A stretch of DNA of 38,817 nucleotides from Oleiphilaceae bacterium (GCA_018334495.1 JAGXLV010000022.1:1-38817); one strand, 5' to 3'; positions 24,901-33,610 are shown, counted from the stretch's first letter. Notes: generated from the sequence alone by a model not told the origin. Numbers and translations are program-made.

Positions 24901-25757
24901 TTGTCCATCCAGTCTTGAACCCGGTCCTGTCGCATCTTGGTGCCGTTGACCTGCTTGGCCTTGCGGGCGGCCTGATAGACAGCCAGAAAATCGTCGATTT
25001 GATCGGGCAACCCGGCCCTGGCTGAATCGAAGACCCGCCGCCGCTCGGCGACCTGCTCGGCCAGCAACTCCCGGGGTGAGGCCTCAGCCTCGGGCAACTG
25101 GCTCAAAAACCCCAGCAGACCCCGGACCTGTTTTTGCAATGCTTCCGGTGAAGGTACCTCCGCCAGGTAGGCCTCGGCCGAATCAGCGTCCAGTTCGTTG
25201 ACGAAGGTGCGCCAGTAATCCCGTATCACCTGGCCGAAGAGTTCGCTTTGATCGGTTTCCAGGTTCTGGTTGAACAACCCGCCGCTGTCGAACGCGTGCT
25301 CCTTCAGCATGCGGTTACACCAACCGTGGATGGTGTGAACCGCCGCCTCGTCCATGGATTCAGCCGCCAACTGCAACAGGCGGGCGCAACCGGGCCATTG
25401 CTCGGTGCGGTAACTGGCGCGCAAATCCTGGAGCGGATCCCTGCCCTCGGGACGTGAGGGCACGCTGTCAGGATCCGCGTGAAACATCTCGGCGGCTTCG
25501 GTGAGGCGCCGGCGAATCCTGTCACGGAGCTCCTTGGTGGCGGCTTCAGTAAAGGTCACCACCAGGATGTCCCGTGGCGTCAGGGCGCGGCCGGTTGCCG
25601 CCATTTCGCCATGACCCAGAATCAGCCGTACGTATAGCAAGGCGATGGTGAACGTCTTGCCGGTACCGGCACTGGCCTCGATCAGACGGCTGCCGTGCAG
25701 CGGCAAAGCCAGCGGCTCAAGGCGCTGGCCCGGCGAGCGGTTCTGGTTATTGCTCAT
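21966..25757 (-). CDS. recB: Exodeoxyribonuclease V subunit beta (RecB helicase-nuclease)
   Basis: A 1263-residue SF1A 3'-5' helicase joined to the single nuclease domain of RecBCD; it also loads RecA. The helicase has SAGTGKT (29-35), VAMIDEFQDTD, FMIGDPKQAIYKFRGAD, VVTVHKSKGLEYPLV and LYVALTRARYA. The nuclease domain near the C-terminus shows LKGFIDLVFEHEGRYYVADY followed by KSN (about 1140-1160), with the metal-binding Asp residues and catalytic Lys of E. coli RecB. AGGAGG seven bases before the ATG at 25757 fixes the start, which overlaps the recC stop as ATGA. There is no ptrA between recC and recB, unlike in enteric bacteria. Confidence 0.96.
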   Translation of the reverse strand: MSNNQNRSPGQRLEPLALPLHGSRLIEASAGTGKTFTIALLYVRLILGHGEMAATGRALTPRDILVVTFTEAATKELRDRIRRRLTEAAEMFHADPDSVPSRPEGRDPLQDLRASYRTEQWPGCARLLQLAAESMDEAAVHTIHGWCNRMLKEHAFDSGGLFNQNLETDQSELFGQVIRDYWRTFVNELDADSAEAYLAEVPSPEALQKQVRGLLGFLSQLPEAEASPRELLAEQVAERRRVFDSARAGLPDQIDDFLAVYQAARKAKQVNGTKMRQDRVQDWMDKLLTWSEGRDMAAPSLTDAAWARLSPHGLEEAWKGGAAPANHPLIRIVVGLERQRALSAPPELFWLHSAHWASVRLEREKQRRGELGFDDLLSRLDEALRSDDGERLSNTIRQQFPVAMIDEFQDTDPVQYRIFDRVYRIAENRPEQGFFMIGDPKQAIYKFRGADIHTYLSARAATQGRHVTLPKNFRSAQGQVKASNRVFEYAETARSRGAFLFRNGPDAAANPLPFVGVDAHGRSETFQVEDAVPAAMTFWTHNNDDNKGDIVQATAEACASEVVRLLNLGVRGKAGFVEMVNDRQYMRPLRSADIAILVNKGAEAIMIRSALSARGVKSVYLSDRASVLDTPQATDVLRWLQACAEPERDRLVRAALATATLDLGWQRLDHLRRNELAWEDQIEDFRKLRQVWREQGVLAMIRRILSQFQVPARLLQADSGERALTDVLHIAELLQQASQQVDGEQALIRYLGDMIAEASQQAAALQVRLESDADLVQVVTVHKSKGLEYPLVFLPFATSCRPTARKDSPLTWHNEQGDLELTFSADDDSLNKADQERLGEDIRKLYVALTRARYATWVGAPDIKGEERRSALGYLAGLDDASTLADCLGQMVADQPFMSVSAMPAAASDRYQPPRPPAMVAALRPARPERAPWWIASYSAIRYHAAETVLDYPGQALVPGASASAEPETAAAERQREEADKPATAKSRPLQKPAPEERRIHGFYRGAEPGTFLHGLLEWCAEPGFGHLPERLSALKLMLSQRCGVRGWQPWAEPLANWLNDLIETPLPLPRQPDLSEPFVPLGALTRTVPEMEFWFASQHVDTRALDRIVCAHTLLDAGPDTKASRPEVDHMQLNGMLKGFIDLVFEHEGRYYVADYKSNYLGPDDSSYTAEAMALVVAEKRYDLQYALYLLALHRLLRARLPEYDYDTHIGGAVYLFLRGNGAPGAGVHQDRPDRAMIDALDALFRGGKPAASRTGQTETGL

Positions 25758-28700
25758 GCGCCGCCCTCCTGTTTGACGTTCCACCAGAGCGGCAGATACA
25801 GCGTCTCCAGCCAGCCAGTAAATTGGCCATCGGCCAGCAGAGCGTCAAAGTCGGCAAAGGCCCGGCCCAGGGAAGGCACTTCCGACGCTTCACCGCTCGA
25901 CTGGTAGCTGCCCTCGAACACCGGACGGGCACTGGCTTCAGCCTTGTCCCACTGGTTATTCGCGGAACGTTCAAGCCAGGCAAAGCCGGTCCTGGCCGCC
26001 AGCGGCAGCGGTGCCTGAAGGCCCGCAAGCCAGGCCGACATAATGTCTTTGAGGCGATCAGTCGCCTGGTCCGTTGGCAATGGGCTGAACGTCACATCCC
26101 CCGCCTTGCTCACCAGAAAACTGGTCACATCACCCAATCCCAAGGCATTGGCGGCGAGGTGCTGGACCCAGGGCCGCAGGAGATGTGGCCATTTATACGT
26201 ATTCTTGTTTGTCGTAAGGCCGCTGCTTGAGAGCAGGACCTGGGCCATGGAACCCCCCTCGCCTGTTCGAATGTTCCCCAGCCAGTCCTCCAGCAGCAAC
26301 ATCCGGTTGCCGGATTTCACTTCAAGAGCGATTTTCTGAAGATCGAGCAACTCCGGGTATCGGCCAAGCAGACTGTGGTAGTTGTCCGACAGTTCGGCCA
26401 GACCCTTCGTCAACCCACGCTGCTGAAGCACACCCGGCCCTCCCTGAGCCAGATCACCGCGCCCTGCCTGACGGGCAATACGCTCCTCTAGGCGCTGTTG
26501 TAGCGGTGTTGTGGCATCCGGCCGGGCCACGACTTCCCGAATCAACTCGTCGCTGAGCCCCCAATGGCTCAGACCATCCAGAACAAAGGGTTCCTCGTCT
26601 TCCGCCGCAATACTGAAATCATCGAAATGCACCCCGAGACGGTCGCGGAAAAAACAATCGGTGGGGTAGCGCAGAAAGCGCGCCAGCGCCGCCAGAGTTA
26701 CGGGCTCTGCCAGAAAATCGTCGGGAAGATCCGCGAGTGAGTTGTCAAAAGGAGACACGGAAGCCTCATGCGCTTCGCGCCATTCCCGGCCATAGGTAAA
26801 CAGTCGGGCATCACCCCCCGCCGCGACAGGCTGAAAGTAGGCCGGGCTGAACGGTTGCAGAGGATGTTCCAGGGTTAGCCTCTTGGCCAGGGGCGCGGGC
26901 GGGGTTTCATCCCCATGTGCGTTGGCACTGGGCCGGATCAGATTCAGGTGGTCCTGAAGTTGCGCAACCAGTACCGAAGGCGGCCTCTCAGAATTGTCAT
27001 TAATACTTCGCCCTATCCAGCTGATATAAAGCTTTTTTCGCGCTGAAAGCAAGGCTTCAAGAAACAGATAACGATCGTCCTCACGTCGGGACCGGTCACC
27101 CGGACGATAGTCCCGGGCCATCAGGTCGAAATCCATGGGCGGCTGGCTGCGGGGGTAATCGCCATCGTTCATGCCAAGCAGGCAAATATGCTGGAAGGGA
27201 ATGGCCCGCATGGGCATCAAAGTGGCGAAGTTGACCTTGCCGGCCAGAAAACGCTGGCTCAAGCCACCCTGATCCAGACCATCAAGCCATACGTCCCGAA
27301 CCACGGACAAAGGCAATTCCGTGGTTTCCAGCCCCCCACCCAGGCAGGCTTCGAGCCATTCCGCGACGACGGTCTCGAGACGACTGAAGATCAGGCTGCC
27401 CTGGGCGTCCAGGTCGGTAAAAAAGTCTTCACGGAGGCGATTCAGTGTCTCGACCCAGTCTCCGGGGGTGTGACGCTCCGATAACCGCTGCCAGTGACGC
27501 TCAAGCATCCGGATCAGGTCATGGAGCTGTCCTGCCAGACGGCTTTCGAGGCCACCCACTTCATCGTAGGGCTCAATGCCCTGCCAGGCACCACCGTCCC
27601 CCATCACGTAACCCAGTAACATTCGCTTAAGACCGAAATGCCAGGTGTTCTGGGCCATACCTGCCGGCAAATCCAGTGCCTCGCGCTGGCCGGCACTGAG
27701 CCCCCAGCGCACGTTGGCGCCCTGGATCCACTCATGCAATTGGGGTAAGTCTTCCTCGGTGAGACCGAACCGCTGGCGCAGTGCCGGCACCTCCAGCAAA
27801 TCAAGCACATCACTGACGGCAAGCCGGGATTCGGGCAGCGTCAGCAGCTTCTCCAGCGCCACCAGCACGGGCACCTGGTGGCGCTGGCCCTGATCAGAGA
27901 TGGTGAATGGAATGAAGCGGTCGTCATCAGTGGCCAACTGACCGAACACAGCCTGGATCTGGGGCGCGTAAGCGTTGATATCCGGCACCATGACGATGAC
28001 ATCCTGGGGCTTGAGCGAGTGGTCGTTACTGAAGGCGGCGAGAAGTTGGTCGTGCAGAATTTCCACCTCCCGCTGAGGGCTGTGGGCGCTGTGAAAGGCA
28101 ACGGAATCATCCCTGATGACAGGCTCGCCTTGCTCGACCCGGGCTTCAAGCACGGGCCGCAGGTTCAGGATGTCGTCCTGAAGCGATTGCAACAGAGTCG
28201 GCTCGCCCTGCTCAGGGACAGGCGGCTCAAACACGTCAATGCGGTCAAACCAGTGAGCGTAAGTGGCCTGGTCGTCATACTCATCCAGAAGGCGGATGTA
28301 GTCGCGGCCCTGTTTCCCCCAGGCCGCCAGCAGCGGTTGGGCGTGAAGGTGCAGGTTGTTGTCATCGAGGGTCGCGGGCATGCCCTCGCGAACCTGCCCG
28401 CGTCGGTTTACCGCCCGCAGCAGCTCCCGGTCCTCGACGATATCCGCCCAATAAAAACGGCAGGGGTTGTGAACGCATAACAGCACCTGGGCGCATTGTC
28501 CCAGCCGGCTCAGCACCTCCAATGTCTGTTGTGGCAAAGACGACACGCCGAACACGATAATCCTCTCTGGTACGCCATCAGGGCGAGTCTCTGGTGACAG
28601 ACCGTCAGTTGCAGCCATAAAACGGGTGTGCACGGCGGCACGGCTGGCGTTTTCCCGGGCCTGGCCAATGTCTTGCTCCAGGCGACGCCAGAGTTCGGGC

Positions 28701-29263
28701 TGCCAGAGCTGGTCCGCCGGCAGCGGCGTCACCGTACCTCGGATAGAGATGCTGTCGCGGCGCTGCAACCAGGCCTCGAGCCAGTCCGCGCGATACACCT
28801 GATACTGATCAAACAGATCAGCAATCCGCTCCGCGAGCTGGAACAGGCGGCGGTCCGGCTCCTCGCCTTTGAGGAAACGCGACAGCGGCGCGAACACCGG
28901 CTCATGATGAACTTCCGGTAGTAGCCGAAGCAGGCGCCAGGTCAGGCGGTCCTTGTCGTAGGGGGATTCTTTGGCGACGGCGGCCTCACCCAGCGTTGCG
29001 CGGTAAGCCTGCCAGAGAAAGCGCGATGGCAGGGAAAAAGTCATGCCGGCGGCAATGCCCAGCCCGGCCAGGTCCGGGTCGTCCTCGTCCCGCGCCAGGG
29101 CCAGTTTCAGCCATTGCGCGATGCCGTTGGAATGCACCAGAAAGACTTCGTTGTCGAGCGGGGCCAGAGGCAAATTCCGGATAACCTCAACCGTCAGTGC
29201 CCGCAGGTCTTCCAGTCTGTTGGCATGAATAACCTGCAGACCCGTTGGTAAGTCACTGCCCAT
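25754..29263 (-). CDS. recC: Exodeoxyribonuclease V subunit gamma (RecC)
   Basis: A 1169-residue subunit that splits the DNA strands and holds the Chi-scanning site of RecBCD. The protein starts LQVIHANRLEDLRALTVEVI, then VHSNGIAQWLKLALA, both highly typical. Later blocks include LLCVHNPCRFYWADI, VMVPDINAYAPQIQAVFG, IPFQHICLLGMNDGDYPRSQ and FLEALLSARKKLYISWIGRS. The helicase and nuclease folds are remnants without catalytic motifs, as is normal for RecC. GGGAGA five bases before the ATG supports the start. It is the first gene of recC-recB-recD; the 82 bp up to the kinase stop must hold its promoter. Confidence 0.96.
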   Translation of the reverse strand: MGSDLPTGLQVIHANRLEDLRALTVEVIRNLPLAPLDNEVFLVHSNGIAQWLKLALARDEDDPDLAGLGIAAGMTFSLPSRFLWQAYRATLGEAAVAKESPYDKDRLTWRLLRLLPEVHHEPVFAPLSRFLKGEEPDRRLFQLAERIADLFDQYQVYRADWLEAWLQRRDSISIRGTVTPLPADQLWQPELWRRLEQDIGQARENASRAAVHTRFMAATDGLSPETRPDGVPERIIVFGVSSLPQQTLEVLSRLGQCAQVLLCVHNPCRFYWADIVEDRELLRAVNRRGQVREGMPATLDDNNLHLHAQPLLAAWGKQGRDYIRLLDEYDDQATYAHWFDRIDVFEPPVPEQGEPTLLQSLQDDILNLRPVLEARVEQGEPVIRDDSVAFHSAHSPQREVEILHDQLLAAFSNDHSLKPQDVIVMVPDINAYAPQIQAVFGQLATDDDRFIPFTISDQGQRHQVPVLVALEKLLTLPESRLAVSDVLDLLEVPALRQRFGLTEEDLPQLHEWIQGANVRWGLSAGQREALDLPAGMAQNTWHFGLKRMLLGYVMGDGGAWQGIEPYDEVGGLESRLAGQLHDLIRMLERHWQRLSERHTPGDWVETLNRLREDFFTDLDAQGSLIFSRLETVVAEWLEACLGGGLETTELPLSVVRDVWLDGLDQGGLSQRFLAGKVNFATLMPMRAIPFQHICLLGMNDGDYPRSQPPMDFDLMARDYRPGDRSRREDDRYLFLEALLSARKKLYISWIGRSINDNSERPPSVLVAQLQDHLNLIRPSANAHGDETPPAPLAKRLTLEHPLQPFSPAYFQPVAAGGDARLFTYGREWREAHEASVSPFDNSLADLPDDFLAEPVTLAALARFLRYPTDCFFRDRLGVHFDDFSIAAEDEEPFVLDGLSHWGLSDELIREVVARPDATTPLQQRLEERIARQAGRGDLAQGGPGVLQQRGLTKGLAELSDNYHSLLGRYPELLDLQKIALEVKSGNRMLLLEDWLGNIRTGEGGSMAQVLLSSSGLTTNKNTYKWPHLLRPWVQHLAANALGLGDVTSFLVSKAGDVTFSPLPTDQATDRLKDIMSAWLAGLQAPLPLAARTGFAWLERSANNQWDKAEASARPVFEGSYQSSGEASEVPSLGRAFADFDALLADGQFTGWLETLYLPLWWNVKQEGGA

Positions 29264-29345
29264 GCTATCTCCCGGCGCTGCTGTTTTTCGGTAAGTCGTG
29301 GAGCATAACGCGCCGGCCTGTTGTAGCCAATGCTTGCTCTGGTCG

Positions 29346-30665
29346 TTACCCGGCCAAGGAGCCGGGGTCCGGTTGCGTCGGGCGGCTCAAAGGCATCTTA
29401 AGCTCGATGCAGCAGCCAGCCTCGGCCCGATTGAGCAATCCGAGAGTCGCCCCCAGAAAAGCCGCCCGCTCCCTCATGGACCGAACGCCCAGGCCGGGCG
29501 CATCCTTGGCACCCAAACCCCGGCCATCGTCGCAGACCGACAACCGATAGTCCTTGCCGTTATGACTGGCCGTGACTTCAACGGTTGCAGCGCCCGCGTG
29601 ACGGGCGACGTTGTTCAGTGCCTCCTGAACGATCCTGTAGATGTGGGCATTATTGTCCATGGTGAGTTTCGGGTCGGTTGTAGGCAAATTCAGCCTGATG
29701 CCAATGCGGTTTTTTTCACTCCAGTTTGTCACAAGTGTCTGAATCGCCCCGTGCAGACCCATTTGCTCCAGCATGGCAGGGTGAAGATCACGCACAAGGC
29801 GGCGGAAACTCTTGTGCATGGACTCGCAATTGTCGGAAAGCTGTCCGGCCACCTGTTTTACCAACTCCGGCTGACCGGATTCTTCACTGATCAAATAGGC
29901 TTGCGCCTGCATGCCGGTTAGATACTGACCCAGGTCATCGTGCAGTTCCCGCGCCAGGTGAGTCCGTTCCGTTTCTCTCACTTCCATCAGGGTCCGGGTC
30001 AGTTTTCGGTTTTCTCTCTCCGTATTTTCAATGGCTTGCGCCATGTTATTGAAGTGTTCTGCAAGATCGTTCAGTTCCCCGATCGAATACTTCTTGAGAC
30101 GGGCGCGATAGTGCCCCCGTTGAATGGAATCCAGGGCCCAGACAAAATGGGCGATCGGACGAGTGCCCTGGCGGACGCCAAAATAAATCGCGACATTGGA
30201 TAGCAGCGCGCCGCTGATAAAGAGCCCGACAATCTGAAGAAAGCTTTCCCAGACCTCCTGCAACTCGTCCGACGGATCGGCCGTCAACCTGATTGCCCGA
30301 CCATCGGGAAGGTAGCGCAGCTGCTGGACCCTGGTCAGTTGATCCAGGTCCGGGACCAGCCGCGAAAGCCATGAGGGCACCCCGCGCTCAGGATTGAGCT
30401 GGCGGGGCGCCATTCCGAACGCCAGCTCCTGAATATCCTCGACCATTTCCAACCGGACATGACGGGCATCGGTTGCCAGCAGCACCTCAAGCATATCCGG
30501 GTCTTCGCTGGCAACGGAGATCATTTCCCAGCTGGCCGTTACCCCGGCCGTCACTTCCCGGTGTATGTCCCGGGAGGCCTGTTGCAGCATAAAGTAGAGC
30601 GCAACCAGCAAAGCCGCCAGAAAAACGCCGGACACAATCAAATTCAGTCGCAGGACGGCTTTCAC
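29346..30665 (-). CDS. Sensor histidine kinase, NarL/UhpB class, with MoxY/LapD-like sensor domain
   Basis: A 439-residue inner-membrane sensor kinase. A first transmembrane helix (about 8-27) and a second (about 142-163) flank a periplasmic domain of some 110 residues that looks like the LapD/MoxY N-terminal type (QQASRDIHREVTAGVTASWE). A HAMP domain follows (PIAHFVWALDSIQRGHY to about 215). The HisKA_3 phosphoacceptor is His242 in ARELHDDLGQYL. The ATPase domain has the N box HIYRIVQEALNNVARHA (about 341-357), CDDGRGL and GLGVRSMRERA. Its GTG start overlaps the stop of the response regulator gene as GTGA, so the two form a matched pair. The signal is unknown. Confidence 0.9.
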   Translation of the reverse strand: MKAVLRLNLIVSGVFLAALLVALYFMLQQASRDIHREVTAGVTASWEMISVASEDPDMLEVLLATDARHVRLEMVEDIQELAFGMAPRQLNPERGVPSWLSRLVPDLDQLTRVQQLRYLPDGRAIRLTADPSDELQEVWESFLQIVGLFISGALLSNVAIYFGVRQGTRPIAHFVWALDSIQRGHYRARLKKYSIGELNDLAEHFNNMAQAIENTERENRKLTRTLMEVRETERTHLARELHDDLGQYLTGMQAQAYLISEESGQPELVKQVAGQLSDNCESMHKSFRRLVRDLHPAMLEQMGLHGAIQTLVTNWSEKNRIGIRLNLPTTDPKLTMDNNAHIYRIVQEALNNVARHAGAATVEVTASHNGKDYRLSVCDDGRGLGAKDAPGLGVRSMRERAAFLGATLGLLNRAEAGCCIELKMPLSRPTQPDPGSLAG

Positions 30666-31324
30666 GGCTGGACGTCCTGGTTGTCAGGGCCTGCCCATAT
30701 TTGGACGATGCCGGCATCAATCGCCAGGTACACCAGTTTTGCGACTGAATTGATGCCCAATTTGCTCTTTATAATCGCCAGGTTGTTGGATACCGTCTTG
30801 CCCCCGATCCCCAGGCGCTCACCGATCTCTTTGTAAGTGTCGCCCCGGGCCAGAAGCACAAAAATCTCATACTCCCGCTGGGTCAGGGTTTTCAGACGCT
30901 GGTCGACGGACGTTGTTTGCTGGGCGCCCACGCGCATGACCAGATCGTATTCAATGAATGTTTCACCACTGGAGATGCGATTCACGGCTTCAATAAGCGT
31001 GCGTGGCGGACCCGATTTGGTGATATAGCCCATGCCACCGACACCAAGGGCCTGTTTCACCACCTGGGATTCTTCATACATGCTGAAAAAAAGAATACGG
31101 GCCTCGGGGTCGGCCTTGATTATTCTTTGGGCGGCCTCGATTCCACTGATACCCGGTAACCGAATGTCCATGATAATCAGATCCGGTCGTTCCTTGTTGA
31201 ATTGGTCGCAGGCTTCTTCGCCGGAAACCGCTTCAATGATCTCGCAGGGCGGCAGTTTGGCCTGCAAAAGGCCGGCGTAGCCCTGCCGGACAACGGAGTG
31301 GTCATCGACAATGAGTATTTTCAT
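30662..31324 (-). CDS. LuxR/NarL family response regulator
   Basis: A 220-residue DNA-binding response regulator. The receiver domain has the acidic pair in IVDDHSVVRQGYAG, the phosphoacceptor Asp53 in LIIMDIRLPGISG, the switch Ser in LFFSMYEES and the Lys in YITKSG. The C-terminal LuxR-type helix-turn-helix is LTQREYEIFVLLARGDTYKE followed by IGERLGIGGKTVSNNLAIIK. The start at MKILIVDDH is chosen by family alignment although no good ribosome site precedes it; upstream in-frame starts would add an unmatched tail. It is the first gene of the pair with the kinase and is divergent from an MDR oxidoreductase, 161 bp away, a possible target. Confidence 0.9.
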   Translation of the reverse strand: MKILIVDDHSVVRQGYAGLLQAKLPPCEIIEAVSGEEACDQFNKERPDLIIMDIRLPGISGIEAAQRIIKADPEARILFFSMYEESQVVKQALGVGGMGYITKSGPPRTLIEAVNRISSGETFIEYDLVMRVGAQQTTSVDQRLKTLTQREYEIFVLLARGDTYKEIGERLGIGGKTVSNNLAIIKSKLGINSVAKLVYLAIDAGIVQIWAGPDNQDVQP

Positions 31325-31368
31325 AGAGGTACTGCTCGCGATTGAACGTGAAATGCGACTTATCGCTG

Positions 31369-31400
31369 ACACTATTGCCTTCGGAAGTAGTGTATCACTA
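31369..31400. promoter_or_regulatory. Cluster of three inverted CACTA half-sites in the divergent region
   Basis: ACACTA (31369-31374), TAGTGT (31388-31393) and CACTA (31396-31400) form two inverted pairs sharing the middle element: ACACTA-N13-TAGTGT and TAGTG-TAT-CACTA. They sit between the response regulator gene and the divergent oxidoreductase gene, about 45-75 bases before the regulator's start. They could be binding sites for that LuxR-type regulator or another dimeric protein; this is inference from symmetry and position. Confidence 0.3.
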
Positions 31401-31485
31401 GGCCCCCTATTGGCGTGCTGGGGATAAAAGTTCAGACTGGATATCAACGATTCCAATCCTGGTTTTTATTATTCGAGGAATACCT

Positions 31486-32493
31486 ATGAAAGTTGTCACA
31501 GTAACCAGCCCGGGCGGGCTCGATAAACTTGATATTGCAGAGAGCGCTGCTCCGGGGGAGCCCGGAGATGGTGAAATCCGGGTACGAATCCATGCCAGTT
31601 CTCTCAATTTTCATGATTATGCCGTAGTGACCGGGGCCATTCCGACCGAGCACGGCCGCATTCCCATGTCCGACGGCGCTGGTATTGTTGAGGCGGTTGG
31701 AGGCGGGGTCAAGGAGTTCGAGCCGGGCGATAAGGTGGTCTCGACCTTCTTCCCTAACTGGCTCGAGGGACCGGCCAAAATTGGCGATTTCTCCACCACC
31801 CCGGGTGATGGTGTGGATGGCTATGCTCGCGAGCAGGTCGTTCGCCCGGCCCATTGGTTTACCCATGCGCCAAAAGGCTACAGCCACGCCGAAGCTGCGA
31901 CCCTGACCACTGCCGGCCTGACCGCCTGGCGGGCGCTTGTTGTTGATGCGGGCCTCAAAGCAGGCGATACCATACTAACCCTGGGTACTGGCGGGGTCTC
32001 CATCTTTGCCCTGCAGTTTGCCAGGCTCATGGGTGCAAGGGTTATAGCCACCTCGTCATCGGATGAAAAACTCAAGCGGCTTCGCGAACTGGGTGCCGAG
32101 CACACCATCAACTACAAATCCGAGCCGGAATGGGGTAAGCGGGTACTGGAACTGACCGACGGCCGCGGGGTGGACCAGGTTATCGAGGTTGGTGGCCCCG
32201 GCACCCTCCCACAATCGATCAATGCGGTTCGAATTGGTGGTCATATCTCATTGATTGGCATACTGACAGGACGCCAAGGCGAGGTTCCGACCGCCAAGAT
32301 GATGGCCAAACAGGTCCGTTTGCAAGGCCTGATCGTGGGCAGCCGGGCGCATCAACTTGAGATGATTCGCGCAATTGAGGCCAGTGATATGCGACCGGTT
32401 CTGGACCGATCTTTTGCCCTGGAAGAGATTGCCGACGCGTTCCATCATGAGGAATCCGGTCGCCACTTCGGAAAGATCTGTCTGGAGTTTTGA
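31486..32493 (+). CDS. Zinc-free MDR family NAD(P)H-dependent oxidoreductase (quinone oxidoreductase-like)
   Basis: A 335-residue cytoplasmic medium-chain dehydrogenase/reductase. The N-terminal GroES-like domain reads VRIHASSLNFHDYAVVTGAI, where zinc alcohol dehydrogenases have a catalytic Cys; here Asn/Phe/His occupy that site, and there is no four-Cys structural zinc lobe. That matches the quinone oxidoreductase and enoyl-reductase-like branch. The Rossmann domain has LTLGTGGVSIFALQFARLMG and VIATSSSDEKL, whose Ser residues at the end of the second strand favour NADPH. AGGAA shortly before the ATG supports the start. It is divergent from a two-component system and 79 bp before an antiporter gene. 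Substrate unknown. Confidence 0.88.
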   Translation: MKVVTVTSPGGLDKLDIAESAAPGEPGDGEIRVRIHASSLNFHDYAVVTGAIPTEHGRIPMSDGAGIVEAVGGGVKEFEPGDKVVSTFFPNWLEGPAKIGDFSTTPGDGVDGYAREQVVRPAHWFTHAPKGYSHAEAATLTTAGLTAWRALVVDAGLKAGDTILTLGTGGVSIFALQFARLMGARVIATSSSDEKLKRLRELGAEHTINYKSEPEWGKRVLELTDGRGVDQVIEVGGPGTLPQSINAVRIGGHISLIGILTGRQGEVPTAKMMAKQVRLQGLIVGSRAHQLEMIRAIEASDMRPVLDRSFALEEIADAFHHEESGRHFGKICLEF

Positions 32494-32556
32494 CCCTGAA
32501 CGTCTGGCGTTATCGCTGGCGCAAGGCGCCTGTGCCAACTCCCGAGTAAGCGGGGT

Positions 32557-32562
32557 AAGGAG
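32557..32562 (+). promoter_or_regulatory. Ribosome binding site supporting the GTG start of the antiporter
   Basis: AAGGAG lies ten bases before the GTG at 32573. The reading frame is open far upstream, into the preceding gene, but the first hydrophobic helix begins directly after this GTG and no ATG in between has a ribosome site. Confidence 0.5.
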
Positions 32563-32572
32563 ACGGGACATC

Positions 32573-33610
32573 GTGGCCTTGTCTTTCTGGATACTGCTCG
32601 CAGCCGCTGGCACCGCGGTTGTCTGGAAAGGCAGCGGCCTTCTTGAGTCGGCCAGCGAGCGCCTGGCGGTGTATTATCAGCTGCCGGAAGTTGTCCAGGG
32701 CGCGGTTATTGTCGCTATCGGGTCGAGTTTTCCCGAGCTTGCAACGGTATTGGTCTCAACTCTTCTTCATGGCGAATTTGAGCTGGGGGTAGCCGCCATT
32801 CTCGGCTCCGCCCTCTTCAACGTCATGGTCATCCCCGCGCTCTGCGGTCTGAACGCCAGAGAGCCGTTATTTACCAACCGGGACCTGATCTACAAGGAAG
32901 CCCAGTTTTATATCATCTCAGTGACTGTATTGTTGCTGATGTTTTCTTTCGCAGTCATTTACAATCCCGTGGCATCGACGGATGGCGTCATCCGCGGTGA
33001 AATCACCCGGGGCATGGCTCTTGTCCCCCTCTTTCTGTATGGCGTTTATCTGTTTATGCAGTATCAGGACGCCGTCGACTTCACCACTGAAACCGCCCCG
33101 TCCCATGTCAGGCCTGGTGCGGAATGGCTGCGCCTGGCTATGGGCCTGGGTTTCATCCTGATAGGGGTTGAAGCCTTGGTCCGGGCGGCGATCAATTTCG
33201 GTGACCTGCTCAACACGCCCAGTTTCATCTGGGGCCTGACAGTGGTGGCCGTTGGCACCTCTGTGCCGGATGCGTTTGTGTCCCTGCAAGCCGTGCGCCA
33301 TGGCCGGGGAATCGCCAGCACCGCCAATGTGCTCGGCAGCAACATTTTTGATCTCTTGTGCTGCATACCCATTGGCGTGCTGATTGCAGGAATTGCCGTT
33401 ATCAATTACTCCGTCGCCGCCCCGCTTATGGCGGCGCTCACTTTCGCGACCCTCACCCTGTTTCTGATGATGCGTCGGCGCATGATCCTCAGCCGGAACG
33501 AATCCTGGGCTCTACTGGCACTTTACGGAGCCTTTGTGGTCATGATGGTTGCCGAGTCTTTTCATTTAACGGATCTGATCACTCATTTTCCACCGGAGGT
33601 TGGCCATTAA
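32573..33610 (+). CDS. CaCA-superfamily cation/Ca2+ antiporter, NCKX-like
   Basis: A 345-residue inner-membrane antiporter with about ten hydrophobic helices in two halves. Each half has an alpha repeat. Alpha-1 is VVQGAVIVAIGSSFPELATV followed by ILGSALFN (Glu55, Ser79, Asn83). Alpha-2 is VVAVGTSVPDAFVSLQAVRH followed by NVLGSNIFD (Asp233, Ser257, Asp260). These are the ion-binding residues of the Na+/Ca2+ exchanger family. Alpha-2 has GTS-x-PD where archaeal NCX_Mj and most bacterial YrbG-type proteins have GTS-x-PE; the PD form together with GSNIFD is the form seen in K+-dependent NCKX exchangers. The GTG start is supported by AAGGAG ten bases upstream. It may be co-transcribed with the oxidoreductase gene. 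Transported ions are inferred. Confidence 0.88.
   Translation: MALSFWILLAAAGTAVVWKGSGLLESASERLAVYYQLPEVVQGAVIVAIGSSFPELATVLVSTLLHGEFELGVAAILGSALFNVMVIPALCGLNAREPLFTNRDLIYKEAQFYIISVTVLLLMFSFAVIYNPVASTDGVIRGEITRGMALVPLFLYGVYLFMQYQDAVDFTTETAPSHVRPGAEWLRLAMGLGFILIGVEALVRAAINFGDLLNTPSFIWGLTVVAVGTSVPDAFVSLQAVRHGRGIASTANVLGSNIFDLLCCIPIGVLIAGIAVINYSVAAPLMAALTFATLTLFLMMRRRMILSRNESWALLALYGAFVVMMVAESFHLTDLITHFPPEVGH

Noticed and set aside
19735..29263. recC-recB-recD as a possible phage-defence island
   Set aside because: Order, lengths and motifs are those of the housekeeping RecBCD enzyme; no anti-phage accessory genes are next to it.
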